DNA from: Methanomassiliicoccaceae archaeon UBA404
Lineage (GTDB): Archaea; Thermoplasmatota; Thermoplasmata; Methanomassiliicoccales; Methanomethylophilaceae
NCBI GenBank assembly: GCA_002498605.1
Contig: DAHY01000027.1
Location: 1 to 37,855 of the forward strand
Direction of reading: 5' to 3'
DNA: 37,855 nt
Of the stretch, positions 1 through 8,189 are shown piece by piece. The notes under the pieces were generated by a model, which searched no databases, was not told the DNA's origin, and was given only the letters and a program-made list of their open reading frames with translations. Each line of letters starts with the position of its first letter. Position 1 is the stretch's first letter. The position numbers and the translations under genes were made by a program.

Positions 1-189
1 TCGAACATAAACCTCGGAGGCATAGAATTTCTCGGAGGGCATGTTCTGAGACACAACGCAAAAACCATTCTGAGACTGGAGCCGAGAGGCAAAGGAGTGC
101 GTTCGGCGGTCATAATAAAACACCGCAGTCTTCCCGAAGGCCGCCATGCCACGTACCGCATAACCGAAACCGGAATAGAAGATATTTGA
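1..189 (+). CDS. radB: RadB, DNA repair and recombination protein (3' end only)
   Basis: Frame 1 is open from the window edge to TGA at 187-189 and gives the last 62 residues of a protein. The stretch GGHVLRHNAKTILRLE followed by KHRSLPEGRHATYRI and a final ITETGIED matches the C-terminal end of archaeal RadB, the short RadA/RecA paralogue found in Euryarchaeota. RadB is a RecA-fold ATPase core without the N-terminal HhH domain and acts as an accessory factor in homologous recombination. The Walker motifs lie upstream of the window and cannot be checked. It is upstream of and co-oriented with the lysine operon, but the Lrp gene has its own TATA box about 40 bases after this stop. The identification rests on remembered family sequence, so it is good but not certain. 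Confidence 0.72.
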   Translation, partial: SNINLGGIEFLGGHVLRHNAKTILRLEPRGKGVRSAVIIKHRSLPEGRHATYRITETGIEDI

Positions 190-228
190 GACTGTGGTTT
201 TCGTCACTATGATTACGTTTTCCCACGG

Positions 229-236
229 TTTATATA
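229..236 (+). promoter_or_regulatory. TATA box of the Lrp-lysine operon
   Basis: TTTATATA sits 52-59 bases before the ATG of the Lrp gene. Initiation about 25 bases downstream would leave a leader of roughly 30 nt, which carries a good ribosome-binding site (AGTAGGAG at 273-280). It is the only clear promoter seen before the seven-gene lysine run. Confidence 0.6.
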
Positions 237-287
237 GTTAAATTTTGTTTACCGCAGTATCATTACGAAATCAGTAGGAGTAACTTT

Positions 288-710
288 ATGGTCGATAACC
301 TGGACAAACTCATAATCGAGATGCTGAAAAGAGATTCCAGACGCCCCTTTGTTGAGATTGCCAGTCAATTGGGTGTATCCGAGGGAACCATCAGAAGCAG
401 AGTGCACAGAATGACGGAAATGGGTATAATCAGAGGATTTACGATTAAAACCAGCTCCAAGAATGTCAAGGCGCTTGTGGAGATACGCGTAAACGTGAAC
501 ACGGACACGGAAAAGATTGCCAAGGAGCTTGCTGAATATGACGGCGTCACGGAAGTATTCGAAGTTACGGGGGATCAGGATATTATCGCCATAGTGGACG
601 TTGATTCGTCCCAGAAGCTCAATGATATAATAGAAAAAGTAAGAAGGTACGATAACACGCTCAGCACAAGGACGAAATTGATATTGAAAGAACACTTCGG
701 CGGTGCCTGA
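288..710 (+). CDS. Lrp/AsnC-family transcriptional regulator
   Basis: A 140-residue Lrp/AsnC protein. Residues 1-55 form the winged helix-turn-helix (LIIEMLKRDSRRPFVEIA, then GVSEGTIRSRVHRM). Residues 65-135 form the RAM/ACT-like ligand domain with the typical segment GDQDIIAIVDV. Archaeal members bind amino acids as multimers and repress or activate amino-acid genes; Sulfolobus LysM, for example, controls lysine synthesis. The ATG at 288 follows a clear ribosome-binding site (AGTAGGAG). The stop overlaps a possible GTG start of dapA, and the gene heads the lysine operon, so a lysine-responsive, perhaps autoregulatory role is a reasonable inference. The sequence does not show the ligand. Confidence 0.9.
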   Translation: MVDNLDKLIIEMLKRDSRRPFVEIASQLGVSEGTIRSRVHRMTEMGIIRGFTIKTSSKNVKALVEIRVNVNTDTEKIAKELAEYDGVTEVFEVTGDQDIIAIVDVDSSQKLNDIIEKVRRYDNTLSTRTKLILKEHFGGA

Positions 711-711
711 A

Positions 712-1581
712 ATGTTTGCAGGATGTTCCACGGCACTGATTACGCCTTTCAGAGACGACGGTGCGATAGACGAGGAAGCTTTCAGAGAACTGATAGATTT
801 CCAGGAAGAGAACGGAGTGGACGTAATCGTTCCCTGCGGTTCTACGGGAGAGTCCGCAACTCTCACCGCGGACGAACATATCCGGGTCATAGAGATTGCG
901 GTCGACCAGGCAAAGAAATCCAAAGTATTGGCGGGGGCGGGAAGCAATTCCACCGCGGAAGCCATAGTATTCAGCAAACACGCCGAAGACTTGGGCGCCG
1001 ACGGAATACTTTCCATTTCACCTTATTACAACAAACCCACTCAGGAAGGGATTTATCTTCACTACAAGTCGATTGCGGAAGCAACGGATATTCCGATTGT
1101 CGTCTATAACGTACCCGGACGTACGGGGTCAAACATAACGTCGGACACCATGCTCCGGATGGCCGAGATACCGGGAATCGCCGCAGTGAAGGAAGCCAGC
1201 GGCAACATTGCACAGGTTCAGAAAATCCTTGCCGGCAGACCGAAGGGATTCGAAGTGCTGAGCGGCGACGATGCTTTGACATATCCCATCATGAGCATGG
1301 GCGGAGACGGAGTGGTATCGGTTTCGAGCAACTGCTGTCCGGCCCGCATGAGCAGAATGGTACACCTGATTCAGGGAGGAAAGTCCTCGGAGGCCCTGGA
1401 AATCTGTAACGAATTGGTGCCTTTGTTCACCGAACTGTTTACCGAATCCAATCCCATACCGATAAAGTATGCCATGAAGAGATTGGGATTCGGAAACGGA
1501 ATTCCCAGACTTCCCCTCACGCCTCTCAGCAAGAGGGGGCAGGATGCCCTCATTCCGGTCCTGGAAAAACTGGGTCTGTGA
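712..1581 (+). CDS. dapA: 4-hydroxy-tetrahydrodipicolinate synthase
   Basis: DapA condenses pyruvate with aspartate semialdehyde, the first committed step of the diaminopimelate lysine route. The (beta/alpha)8 aldolase is 289 residues from the ATG at 712, the usual length. Seen here: the pyruvate-binding GSTGES motif (residues 43-48), Tyr106 in SPYYNKP, catalytic Tyr132 and Arg137 in YNVPGRTG, and the Schiff-base Lys160 in AVKEASGN. A GTG at 703 would add three residues and overlap the Lrp stop. I prefer ATG 712 because family members usually begin MFxG and a GGTG ribosome-binding sequence lies just upstream. It is the second gene of the lysine operon and its TGA overlaps the dapB start. Confidence 0.95.
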   Translation: MFAGCSTALITPFRDDGAIDEEAFRELIDFQEENGVDVIVPCGSTGESATLTADEHIRVIEIAVDQAKKSKVLAGAGSNSTAEAIVFSKHAEDLGADGILSISPYYNKPTQEGIYLHYKSIAEATDIPIVVYNVPGRTGSNITSDTMLRMAEIPGIAAVKEASGNIAQVQKILAGRPKGFEVLSGDDALTYPIMSMGGDGVVSVSSNCCPARMSRMVHLIQGGKSSEALEICNELVPLFTELFTESNPIPIKYAMKRLGFGNGIPRLPLTPLSKRGQDALIPVLEKLGL

Positions 1582-2366
1582 TGAGTATGACAGATGTGGT
1601 TGTGGGCGGCGCTTCCGGCAGACTCGGAAATATAATCTGCCGAATGATATCCGAATCCGACGACCTGAATCTTACGGGAGCGGTTGTTTCGAAAAACAGT
1701 CCCTATGCGGGTAAAAATATCTTCGGTACCGACGCAGTCGGACCGGACGGTTTAATGAAACTAGCTGAAAACGCGGATGTGTATGTCGACGTCACGACTC
1801 CCGAAGCCGCCGCGGAGGTGGTGGCGGATATTCCGGAGACCGGATGCAATCTGGTAATCGGAACAACGGCGATACCCGAGGATGTGCTGGACCGTATGGC
1901 GTCCAACACTTCCGAATACGGCACATCCTCACTGGTGACCGCCAGTTTCGCCCCGGGGGTGAATGTGTTTTGGAAGGCCTGCGAGATACTCGCAGAATAC
2001 CTTCCGGATTACGATATGGAAATACTCGAATCCCATCATCGCGAGAAAAAAGACGCTCCGTCCGGGACGGCAATCGAAACCGCAAAAAGATTGATGAAGA
2101 CCTCGGGCAAAAGAAACATACTTTGCGGAAGAGAGGGCGAAGTAGGTGCCAGAGGCAACGAAATAGGGATACATTCCATAAGAGCGGGAGACATCGTGGG
2201 GGACCACACGGTGTATTTCGCCAAAAACTCGGAGGTCATAGAATTGACCCACAGGGCAGACTCCCGCGAGGTCTTTGCCCACGGATGTCTGAGTTCGATA
2301 CGTTGGATCGCGGACAAAAAAGACGGAAAGGTCCACAGCATGGAAGAGGTATTAGGAATATGTTGA
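1581..2366 (+). CDS. dapB: 4-hydroxy-tetrahydrodipicolinate reductase
   Basis: DapB reduces the DapA product with NAD(P)H to tetrahydrodipicolinate. The 261-residue protein has the N-terminal Rossmann loop GGASGRLG (residues 9-16) and the catalytic signature ESHHREKKDAPSGTA, with His152, His153 and Lys156 as the expected catalytic residues. The ATG at 1581 shares a base with the dapA stop. A GTG one codon upstream is possible but adds nothing. The stop overlaps the aspartokinase start (ATGTTGA), which suggests translational coupling. Confidence 0.95.
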   Translation: MSMTDVVVGGASGRLGNIICRMISESDDLNLTGAVVSKNSPYAGKNIFGTDAVGPDGLMKLAENADVYVDVTTPEAAAEVVADIPETGCNLVIGTTAIPEDVLDRMASNTSEYGTSSLVTASFAPGVNVFWKACEILAEYLPDYDMEILESHHREKKDAPSGTAIETAKRLMKTSGKRNILCGREGEVGARGNEIGIHSIRAGDIVGDHTVYFAKNSEVIELTHRADSREVFAHGCLSSIRWIADKKDGKVHSMEEVLGIC

Positions 2367-3709
2367 CGGTCATGAAGTTCGGAGGGTCCAGCATGGCATC
2401 CCCCGAAGCGTTCAGAAGGGTAGCGAACATCATAGCATCCACGGAAGGAAACAAAGTAGTGGTTGTCTCGGCGGTGGCCGGAGTCACGAATTTCCTTGTG
2501 GGCGCCGCGGGAGAGAAGAATATAGACTATAAAGGGGTTTTGAAGACTTTCTCCGAAAAACACCTTGAGATAGCGGAGCAGCTCTTTGATGAAAAACAGA
2601 TAGTGAAATTCCTCGAAGAATTCAAAGTAAGAATGGAAACCTTCGAAAAGGCTTTGAGAGGCGACAGGACGGATCCGTACTACATGGACGCGATATCTTC
2701 GTCCGGAGAAAGGTTTTCGTCTCTGATACTGGCACATCTCCTGATATCCATGGGGGAAGACTCCGTTGCCCTCACATCGGCGGCGGCGGGAATCCGTTCG
2801 GCCGGTCTGCCGCTGTCGGGATACGCGGATCTGAAACGCACCAAAGCCGATGTGAACATGAAAGTCAGACCTATGCTCGAACAGGGCATCATCCCCGTAA
2901 TAACGGGATTCTACGGCATGAACGCCGACGACAGACCCCTGACCTTCGGCAGAGGCGGTTCGGATTATTCCGGCGCCGTCATAGCCAACGCCCTCAAGGC
3001 GGACGAACTTCAGATATGGACGGATGTGGACGGTTTCATGTCCGCGGACCCCCGTCTCGTAACCGATGCGGTGCCCATCAAGGAAATGAATTACGGCGAA
3101 GCCGCCGAACTGGCATATTTCGGAGCCAAGGTTCTGCACCCCAGAACCATAGAGCCCGCAAGACAGAGACACGTGCCGGTAAGAGTCAAGAACACTTTCA
3201 ATCCCGAGTCCCCGGGCACTTTTATCCATCATCTCAGAGGACCGCAGAACGGAATGCTGATGAGCGTTGCCGCCAAGACGGATCTGTCCATCATCACAAT
3301 AAGTTCCGCGGAGATAGCATACCGTCCCCGCATCGTCGCCCGGATAATCGAGAAATTCGCTGAAAATAACGTGATTATATATTCGATATCCACCTCGCTG
3401 TCCACTGTGGCATTCCTGCTGCACAACAACGATGTGCAGCAGATTCTCAACCAACTCAATAATTTGATTGAGAAAGATATTGAAAAGATAAACGTGAAAA
3501 GCGATGTTGCCCTGGTATGTTGCGTGGGAGACGATTTGCTGAGCAAATGCGGAGTGTCGGGTGACATATTCAGCGTGGTGAAGGAAGTCGGAACCAACGT
3601 GGAAATGATTTCCGAAGGCGCTTCGGATTCGTCCCTTAACTTCGTGGTTCCCATGGAAATGCTTGTAAGTACAGTCAGGGCTCTGCATGCCCAGTTCGTG
3701 AGGGAATAA
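2360..3709 (+). CDS. lysC: Aspartate kinase with C-terminal ACT domains
   Basis: Aspartokinase phosphorylates aspartate, the entry to the lysine, threonine and methionine pathways. The 449-residue protein begins MLTVMKFGGSS. The KFGGSS nucleotide/aspartate site is at residues 6-11, SSSGERFSS lies near 115, FGRGGSDYSG near 200 and TDVDGFMSADPR near 220. The last 150 or so residues form a tandem ACT region, the usual site of feedback inhibition by end-product amino acids. The open frame extends far upstream inside dapB, but that part is a shadow of dapB; the real start is the ATG at 2360, which overlaps the dapB stop. Its place among dap genes suggests this is the lysine-dedicated isozyme. Which amino acid inhibits it cannot be read from sequence. 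Confidence 0.93.
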   Translation: MLTVMKFGGSSMASPEAFRRVANIIASTEGNKVVVVSAVAGVTNFLVGAAGEKNIDYKGVLKTFSEKHLEIAEQLFDEKQIVKFLEEFKVRMETFEKALRGDRTDPYYMDAISSSGERFSSLILAHLLISMGEDSVALTSAAAGIRSAGLPLSGYADLKRTKADVNMKVRPMLEQGIIPVITGFYGMNADDRPLTFGRGGSDYSGAVIANALKADELQIWTDVDGFMSADPRLVTDAVPIKEMNYGEAAELAYFGAKVLHPRTIEPARQRHVPVRVKNTFNPESPGTFIHHLRGPQNGMLMSVAAKTDLSIITISSAEIAYRPRIVARIIEKFAENNVIIYSISTSLSTVAFLLHNNDVQQILNQLNNLIEKDIEKINVKSDVALVCCVGDDLLSKCGVSGDIFSVVKEVGTNVEMISEGASDSSLNFVVPMEMLVSTVRALHAQFVRE

Positions 3710-3710
3710 A

Positions 3711-4967
3711 ATGGAAGATTATGAATCGGACAACGGCAGAATGTTGTTCGCAGGCGTATATGCCAGTGATATAGCGGAAGAGTTCGGCACTCCGGTCTAT
3801 GTCACTGATGAAAAGAAACTGAGAGAGAATTACCGCAGAATACACGGAGTCTTCGCCAAGGAGATGGACACCGTCGTCAACTATGCCTGCAAAGCCAACA
3901 GCAACCTTGCCATCCTGAGGATTCTCGAAGAAGAGGGATCCCACATAGACGCCGTGTCCGTCGGAGAAGTCGAATCCTGTCTCAAAGCCGGATTCACCGC
4001 CGACAGAATTCTTTACACCGGAGTGAACGTCAGCAACGAAGAACTTAAAGCGGTTTCAGAATTGGACGTGATGATCAACATAGATTCTGAATCCGAATTG
4101 GAACGGTTGGCCGAGATAAATCCGGGTCATAAAATTTCGATAAGAATCAACCCCGGAGTGGGAAGCGGCCACAGCGATGCTGTCATTACCGGCAAAAGGG
4201 GAACCAAATTCGGAATCCCTTCCGAAAGAGCCATCGATGTATATGCCAGAGCCAACGATCTGGGATTCGATATCAGGGGAATTCACGCTCACATAGGTTC
4301 CGGAGGCAGCGATATTTATCCGTTCATGGATGCGGCCGAAATTCTGTCCGAACTGACAAACGAAATAAAGGATATCGGCGTGGATTTGGAATTCATAGAC
4401 ATCGGAGGGGGATTCGGCGTTCCTTACAAAATGAACGAGGACCCCATGAGCCTCGAAGAGCTGGCTATTGAAGTCACCGATATAATAAAAATGCAGACCG
4501 ACGTCGAAACGCTGTATATCGAACCCGGCAGATATATTGTCGCGGATACCACGGTTTTACTTACAAAATGCGTCAACATAAAGGATCTGGGTACCAAGAA
4601 ATTCGTCGGCGTGGATGCGGGAATGAACAATCTTGTCCGTCCCGCCATGTACGGATCCCATCATCATGTGGCCATCGCCGACAAATTCGGCAAAGCCTGC
4701 ACCGCAAAATACGACGTTGTGGGTCCGATTTGCGAAACCGGGGATTATCTGGCACATGACCGGGTCCTCCCGAATCCCGCCGAAGGCGACATTGTAGTGG
4801 TGTACACCGCGGGAGCTTACGGATTCTCGATGTCCAGCAACTACAATATGAGGCCTCAGTGCAGAGAAGTTCTCGTAAACGACGGAAAAGCCGAGTTGAT
4901 ACGGGACGTTCAACCCATGGAAGACCTCTGGAAACACCAAATCGTACCCGAGAGGCTCAGGAAATGA
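3711..4967 (+). CDS. lysA: Diaminopimelate decarboxylase
   Basis: LysA decarboxylates meso-diaminopimelate to lysine, the last step. The 418-residue fold-type III PLP enzyme has the PLP lysine in NYACKAN (Lys61), a His in IHAHIGSGG, the glycine-rich phosphate loop DIGGGFGVPY, and the subunit-interface motifs GPICETGDYLA and GAYGFSMSSNYN. The ATG follows the aspartokinase TAA by one base. The last codons overlap the dapF start as ATGA. The length and all key residues are as expected for an active enzyme. Confidence 0.95.
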   Translation: MEDYESDNGRMLFAGVYASDIAEEFGTPVYVTDEKKLRENYRRIHGVFAKEMDTVVNYACKANSNLAILRILEEEGSHIDAVSVGEVESCLKAGFTADRILYTGVNVSNEELKAVSELDVMINIDSESELERLAEINPGHKISIRINPGVGSGHSDAVITGKRGTKFGIPSERAIDVYARANDLGFDIRGIHAHIGSGGSDIYPFMDAAEILSELTNEIKDIGVDLEFIDIGGGFGVPYKMNEDPMSLEELAIEVTDIIKMQTDVETLYIEPGRYIVADTTVLLTKCVNIKDLGTKKFVGVDAGMNNLVRPAMYGSHHHVAIADKFGKACTAKYDVVGPICETGDYLAHDRVLPNPAEGDIVVVYTAGAYGFSMSSNYNMRPQCREVLVNDGKAELIRDVQPMEDLWKHQIVPERLRK

Positions 4968-5791
4968 TTTTCCTGAAATATCACGGTCTGGGTAATGATT
5001 TCGTCATCCTTGACGGCACCGACGGAAATCTGAAAGTGGACAACGAATGGTGCAAATGGGTCTGTGACAGACACTTCGGCGTGGGTGCCGACGGCGTGCT
5101 TTACATAATGCCCGGGGAAAACACCGACATCACCATGAGAGTCATCAATGCGGACGGTTCGGAAGCCGAAATGTGCGGCAACGGTATCCGCTGCGTTGCA
5201 AAATACGCTTACGATTACAACATAGTAAACAAAAAATCGTTTATCATACATACCCTGGCCGGAGATTTGGAAGCCGTCGTGTCCCCGGGGGATGACGGAA
5301 AAGTAACAACCGTGACCATTGACATGGGAGCTCCCGTGCTGAACGGCCGTTCGGTTCCCGTCGATTACGACGGAGAATTCGTCGACAAGGGATTCAACGT
5401 CGATTCCCTCAGAATCAAAGGTACCGCCGTATCCATGGGAAATCCCCATTTCGTTACGTTTACCGAACTGGAAGAAAGCACCGTGAACAGACTGGGGCCT
5501 GTAATCGAACGCCATAAATTCTTCCCGAACAGAACCAACGTGGAATTCTGTGAGGTCAGAGACGGTAAAATATATGTCCGCGTTTATGAACGCGGAGCCG
5601 CATGGACTTTGGCCTGCGGAACGGGTGCCAGTGCCTCAGCCGTGGCAGCCGCTTTGACAGGACTTGTTCCTTTCGATGAACCGGTGGATGTGAAACTGCC
5701 CGGCGGATGGCTGAAAATAACCGTCAGCAAAAATTTGGACCGCGTCCTTATGGAAGGGCCCGCGGAATTCGTATTCAAAGGAGAGATGTGA
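4964..5791 (+). CDS. dapF: Diaminopimelate epimerase
   Basis: DapF interconverts LL- and meso-diaminopimelate with a two-cysteine acid/base mechanism and no cofactor. The 275-residue protein keeps both catalytic cysteines, Cys71 in EMCGNGIRC and Cys218 in ACGTGAS, each at the start of one half of the pseudo-symmetric fold. The substrate-binding motif GNDF is at residues 10-13. The start is the ATG at 4964, which overlaps the lysA stop as ATGA. The open frame upstream of it is only the lysA region read in another frame. An LL-to-meso epimerase is what a DapL-type pathway needs, because DapL makes the LL isomer directly. Confidence 0.96.
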   Translation: MIFLKYHGLGNDFVILDGTDGNLKVDNEWCKWVCDRHFGVGADGVLYIMPGENTDITMRVINADGSEAEMCGNGIRCVAKYAYDYNIVNKKSFIIHTLAGDLEAVVSPGDDGKVTTVTIDMGAPVLNGRSVPVDYDGEFVDKGFNVDSLRIKGTAVSMGNPHFVTFTELEESTVNRLGPVIERHKFFPNRTNVEFCEVRDGKIYVRVYERGAAWTLACGTGASASAVAAALTGLVPFDEPVDVKLPGGWLKITVSKNLDRVLMEGPAEFVFKGEM

Positions 5792-5795
5792 AAAC

Positions 5796-6950
5796 ATGAA
5801 ATACGCACAATCGGAAAGATTGCAGAAATTGCCGCCCTACCTCTTCGTAAGGTTGGAAAAGCTTACTTCGAAGAAGAGGGAAGAAGGCGTGGATATCATC
5901 GACTTCGGAATCGGGGATCCGGACCTTCCCACTCCCGAACCCATAGTCAGGGCCATTCAGGAAGCCATGCCCATAAACAAAAATCAGAAATATTCTTCGT
6001 CCCAGGGCGAAAAGGATCTCCGCGTGGCCATCGCCGAATGGTATAAGCGCAGATACAACGTGGACGTGGACCCGAACACGCAGGTATGCGTCACCCTCGG
6101 TTCCAAAGAAGCCATATTCAACATATCCCAGGCCTTTGTGAACCCGGGCGAAACCATCATCGCCCCCAGTCCCGGATACCCGGTTTATTCCGGCGCCTCC
6201 GTACTGTTCAACGAAGCAAAATGCGCCGAAGTGGATATGAGACCCGAGAACGACTGGCTGTTGGACGTTGAAGATTGTCCCACGGACGCGAAGATGCTGT
6301 ATCTGAACTATCCCAACAACCCCACGGGAGCCACCTGCGACGTCAACTATCTGAAGAAAGTCGCCAAATGGTGCGATGAAACCGATACCATTCTCTCATA
6401 CGACAATGCGTACTGCGAAATGTGTTACGACGGATACAGAGCGCCTTCGGTCATGCAGGCAACCGACAACGCAATCGAATTCGGTTCTTTCTCCAAGACC
6501 TTCAACATGACGGGGTACAGACTGGGTTACGCGGTGGGACATCCGGATTTGATTTCCGGCCTCACAAAGTGCAAAGGGCAGATAGACTCCGGTGCACCGA
6601 TTTTCATACAGAAGGGGGCAATCAAAGCCCTCAGCATGTACGGCGAAGACGGTTCGGCTCCCGCCTCGGTTCAGGCAAACATGAACGTGTACGCGGAAAG
6701 ACGCACCGCCGTTGTCGAAGGATTCAGAGAACTGGGATTCGACGTGAGGATGCCGAAGGGCACGTTCTACGTTTGGTTCGACTGCGGTATGCCTTCGATG
6801 AAATTCACCGAGAAGCTCATTGACTGCGGCGTAGTGGTTACCCCGGGATCCGGATTCGGAAAATCCGTCGAGAACTACGCAAGAGTGGCTACCACCCAGT
6901 CCGTGGCGAGAATCGAAGAAGCCTTCGAGAGAATCGGCAAGGTTCTCTGA
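5796..6950 (+). CDS. dapL: LL-diaminopimelate aminotransferase
   Basis: A class I/II PLP aminotransferase of 384 residues beginning MKYAQSERLQKLPPYLF, as in the DapL group. It converts tetrahydrodipicolinate plus glutamate to LL-diaminopimelate in one step and so replaces the succinylase or acetylase routes (DapD/DapC/DapE). Seen here: GIGDPDLPTP near residue 40, the NYPNNPTGA motif near 172, and the PLP lysine in SFSKTFNMTGYRLG (Lys234). No dapD, dapC or dapE is in the operon, which fits this route. Other aminotransferase specificities share this fold, so the exact substrate is inferred largely from the operon. The stop lies directly against the convergent pgk stop. Confidence 0.88.
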   Translation: MKYAQSERLQKLPPYLFVRLEKLTSKKREEGVDIIDFGIGDPDLPTPEPIVRAIQEAMPINKNQKYSSSQGEKDLRVAIAEWYKRRYNVDVDPNTQVCVTLGSKEAIFNISQAFVNPGETIIAPSPGYPVYSGASVLFNEAKCAEVDMRPENDWLLDVEDCPTDAKMLYLNYPNNPTGATCDVNYLKKVAKWCDETDTILSYDNAYCEMCYDGYRAPSVMQATDNAIEFGSFSKTFNMTGYRLGYAVGHPDLISGLTKCKGQIDSGAPIFIQKGAIKALSMYGEDGSAPASVQANMNVYAERRTAVVEGFRELGFDVRMPKGTFYVWFDCGMPSMKFTEKLIDCGVVVTPGSGFGKSVENYARVATTQSVARIEEAFERIGKVL

Positions 6951-8180
6951 TTACTTCGGAAACTTTTCCTTGGAGTACTTGAGGGCTTCCACCACGGGCA
7001 AAGGTCTGCCCATGAGGAAGGACTCCAGTGCTCCTCCCCCGGTGCTTGTGTAGGCGAAACTGTCGGAAAGATTGAATCTTTCCGCCGCGGCACCGGTGTG
7101 TCCGCCTCCGATGACAGACTGTCCTTTGCTGTCTATCATGGCTTTCATCAGAACATGGGTGCCGATTGCGAAATCTTCTTTTTCAATCATTCCGGCAGGA
7201 CCGGACATGAACGACGTTCTTGAAGACTCGATGACTTTTCTGAATTTTTCGGCACTGTCGTCCCCGATATCCAACGCAGGTTCTTCGGTAGGCATGTCTC
7301 CCACGTTGACCGAAACTCTTTTGCCGTTTCTTTCGACGGCGACGTCCACGGGCAAAAGAATCCTGTGTCCGTAAGTGTTCAGCACCGCTTTGGCCATCTC
7401 AAGATTTTCATCGGTCAGTTCTTTCTCAAGGATTTTGAAACTTGCTTCTCCGATGTCGACACCTCTTGCGTACAGGAATGCGTTGCCCGCCAGTCCGGTC
7501 AGTATCACCGTATCGGCGGTCATTGTGCTCAGAACGTGATCGATCATCGATGATATGTCGCCGAACTTCGCCCCTCCCAGTATGAAAACCGAAGGACGGC
7601 GGGGTTCGTCGAATATTGCGCTCAGCGCAAAAAGTTCTTTCATCATCAGTCTTCCGGATGCCGAAGGCAGCCGGGACTGGAATCCCACAAGGGAACTTTG
7701 GGAACGGTGTGAAGCACCGAAAGCATCGCATACGAAATAGTCGAACATGGGCGCAAGAGCCGTGACGACTTCGGAATCCGCATGAACTTCCATGTCGGCT
7801 TCTATGGCTTCCGAATCGATTTCCCGCACATTACCCAGCAGCAGAACTTCTCCCGATTTCAGGGACATTATTTCCTTCTTGGCTTTGTCGCCGAGAACAT
7901 CATCCACGTACTTTACGGGATAGTTGAGATTTTTGGAAAGACGTTCGGCATGCTGATTCAAAGGAATGAAGTCCCAATGGTTTTTTCTGCCCTGATGGGC
8001 GATGATTACCAGTTTCGCTTTCTTCCCTATGAGTTCTCTGACGGTAGGTACGACTCTCCGTATGCGTGAATCGTTCAGTATCTTCAGCCCGTCTTTCTCC
8101 AGGGGGCAATTTATGTCTACTCTGAGCAGGACTCTTTTGTCCCTGAAGTCAAAATCACTGAGAGTGTAGAATTGCCTCAT
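6951..8180 (-). CDS. pgk: Phosphoglycerate kinase
   Basis: PGK interconverts 1,3-bisphosphoglycerate plus ADP with 3-phosphoglycerate plus ATP in glycolysis and gluconeogenesis. The 409-residue protein has the archaeal N-terminal motif RVLLRVDINCPL, the substrate-binding segments IIAHQGR and FVCDAFGASHRSQ, FILGGAKFGD in the middle, and GGGHTGAAAE near the C-terminus for nucleotide binding. The ATG at 8180 lies nine bases after the gap stop, so the two form one transcript. Its TAA abuts the dapL TGA with no spacer, so the two convergent transcripts must overlap at their 3' ends. Confidence 0.95.
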   Translation of the reverse strand: MRQFYTLSDFDFRDKRVLLRVDINCPLEKDGLKILNDSRIRRVVPTVRELIGKKAKLVIIAHQGRKNHWDFIPLNQHAERLSKNLNYPVKYVDDVLGDKAKKEIMSLKSGEVLLLGNVREIDSEAIEADMEVHADSEVVTALAPMFDYFVCDAFGASHRSQSSLVGFQSRLPSASGRLMMKELFALSAIFDEPRRPSVFILGGAKFGDISSMIDHVLSTMTADTVILTGLAGNAFLYARGVDIGEASFKILEKELTDENLEMAKAVLNTYGHRILLPVDVAVERNGKRVSVNVGDMPTEEPALDIGDDSAEKFRKVIESSRTSFMSGPAGMIEKEDFAIGTHVLMKAMIDSKGQSVIGGGHTGAAAERFNLSDSFAYTSTGGGALESFLMGRPLPVVEALKYSKEKFPK

Positions 8181-8189
8181 GTTTCCGCC

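Noticed and set aside
1844..2359. Long N-terminal extension of the aspartokinase frame
   Set aside because: It lies wholly over dapB, which has clear family motifs in the other frame. The aspartokinase family starts at MLTVMKFGGSS.
2036..3688. 550-codon minus-strand frame opposite dapB and aspartokinase
   Set aside because: Low-complexity His/Arg/Phe-rich translation with no family signature; it mirrors the codon bias of the real genes on the plus strand.
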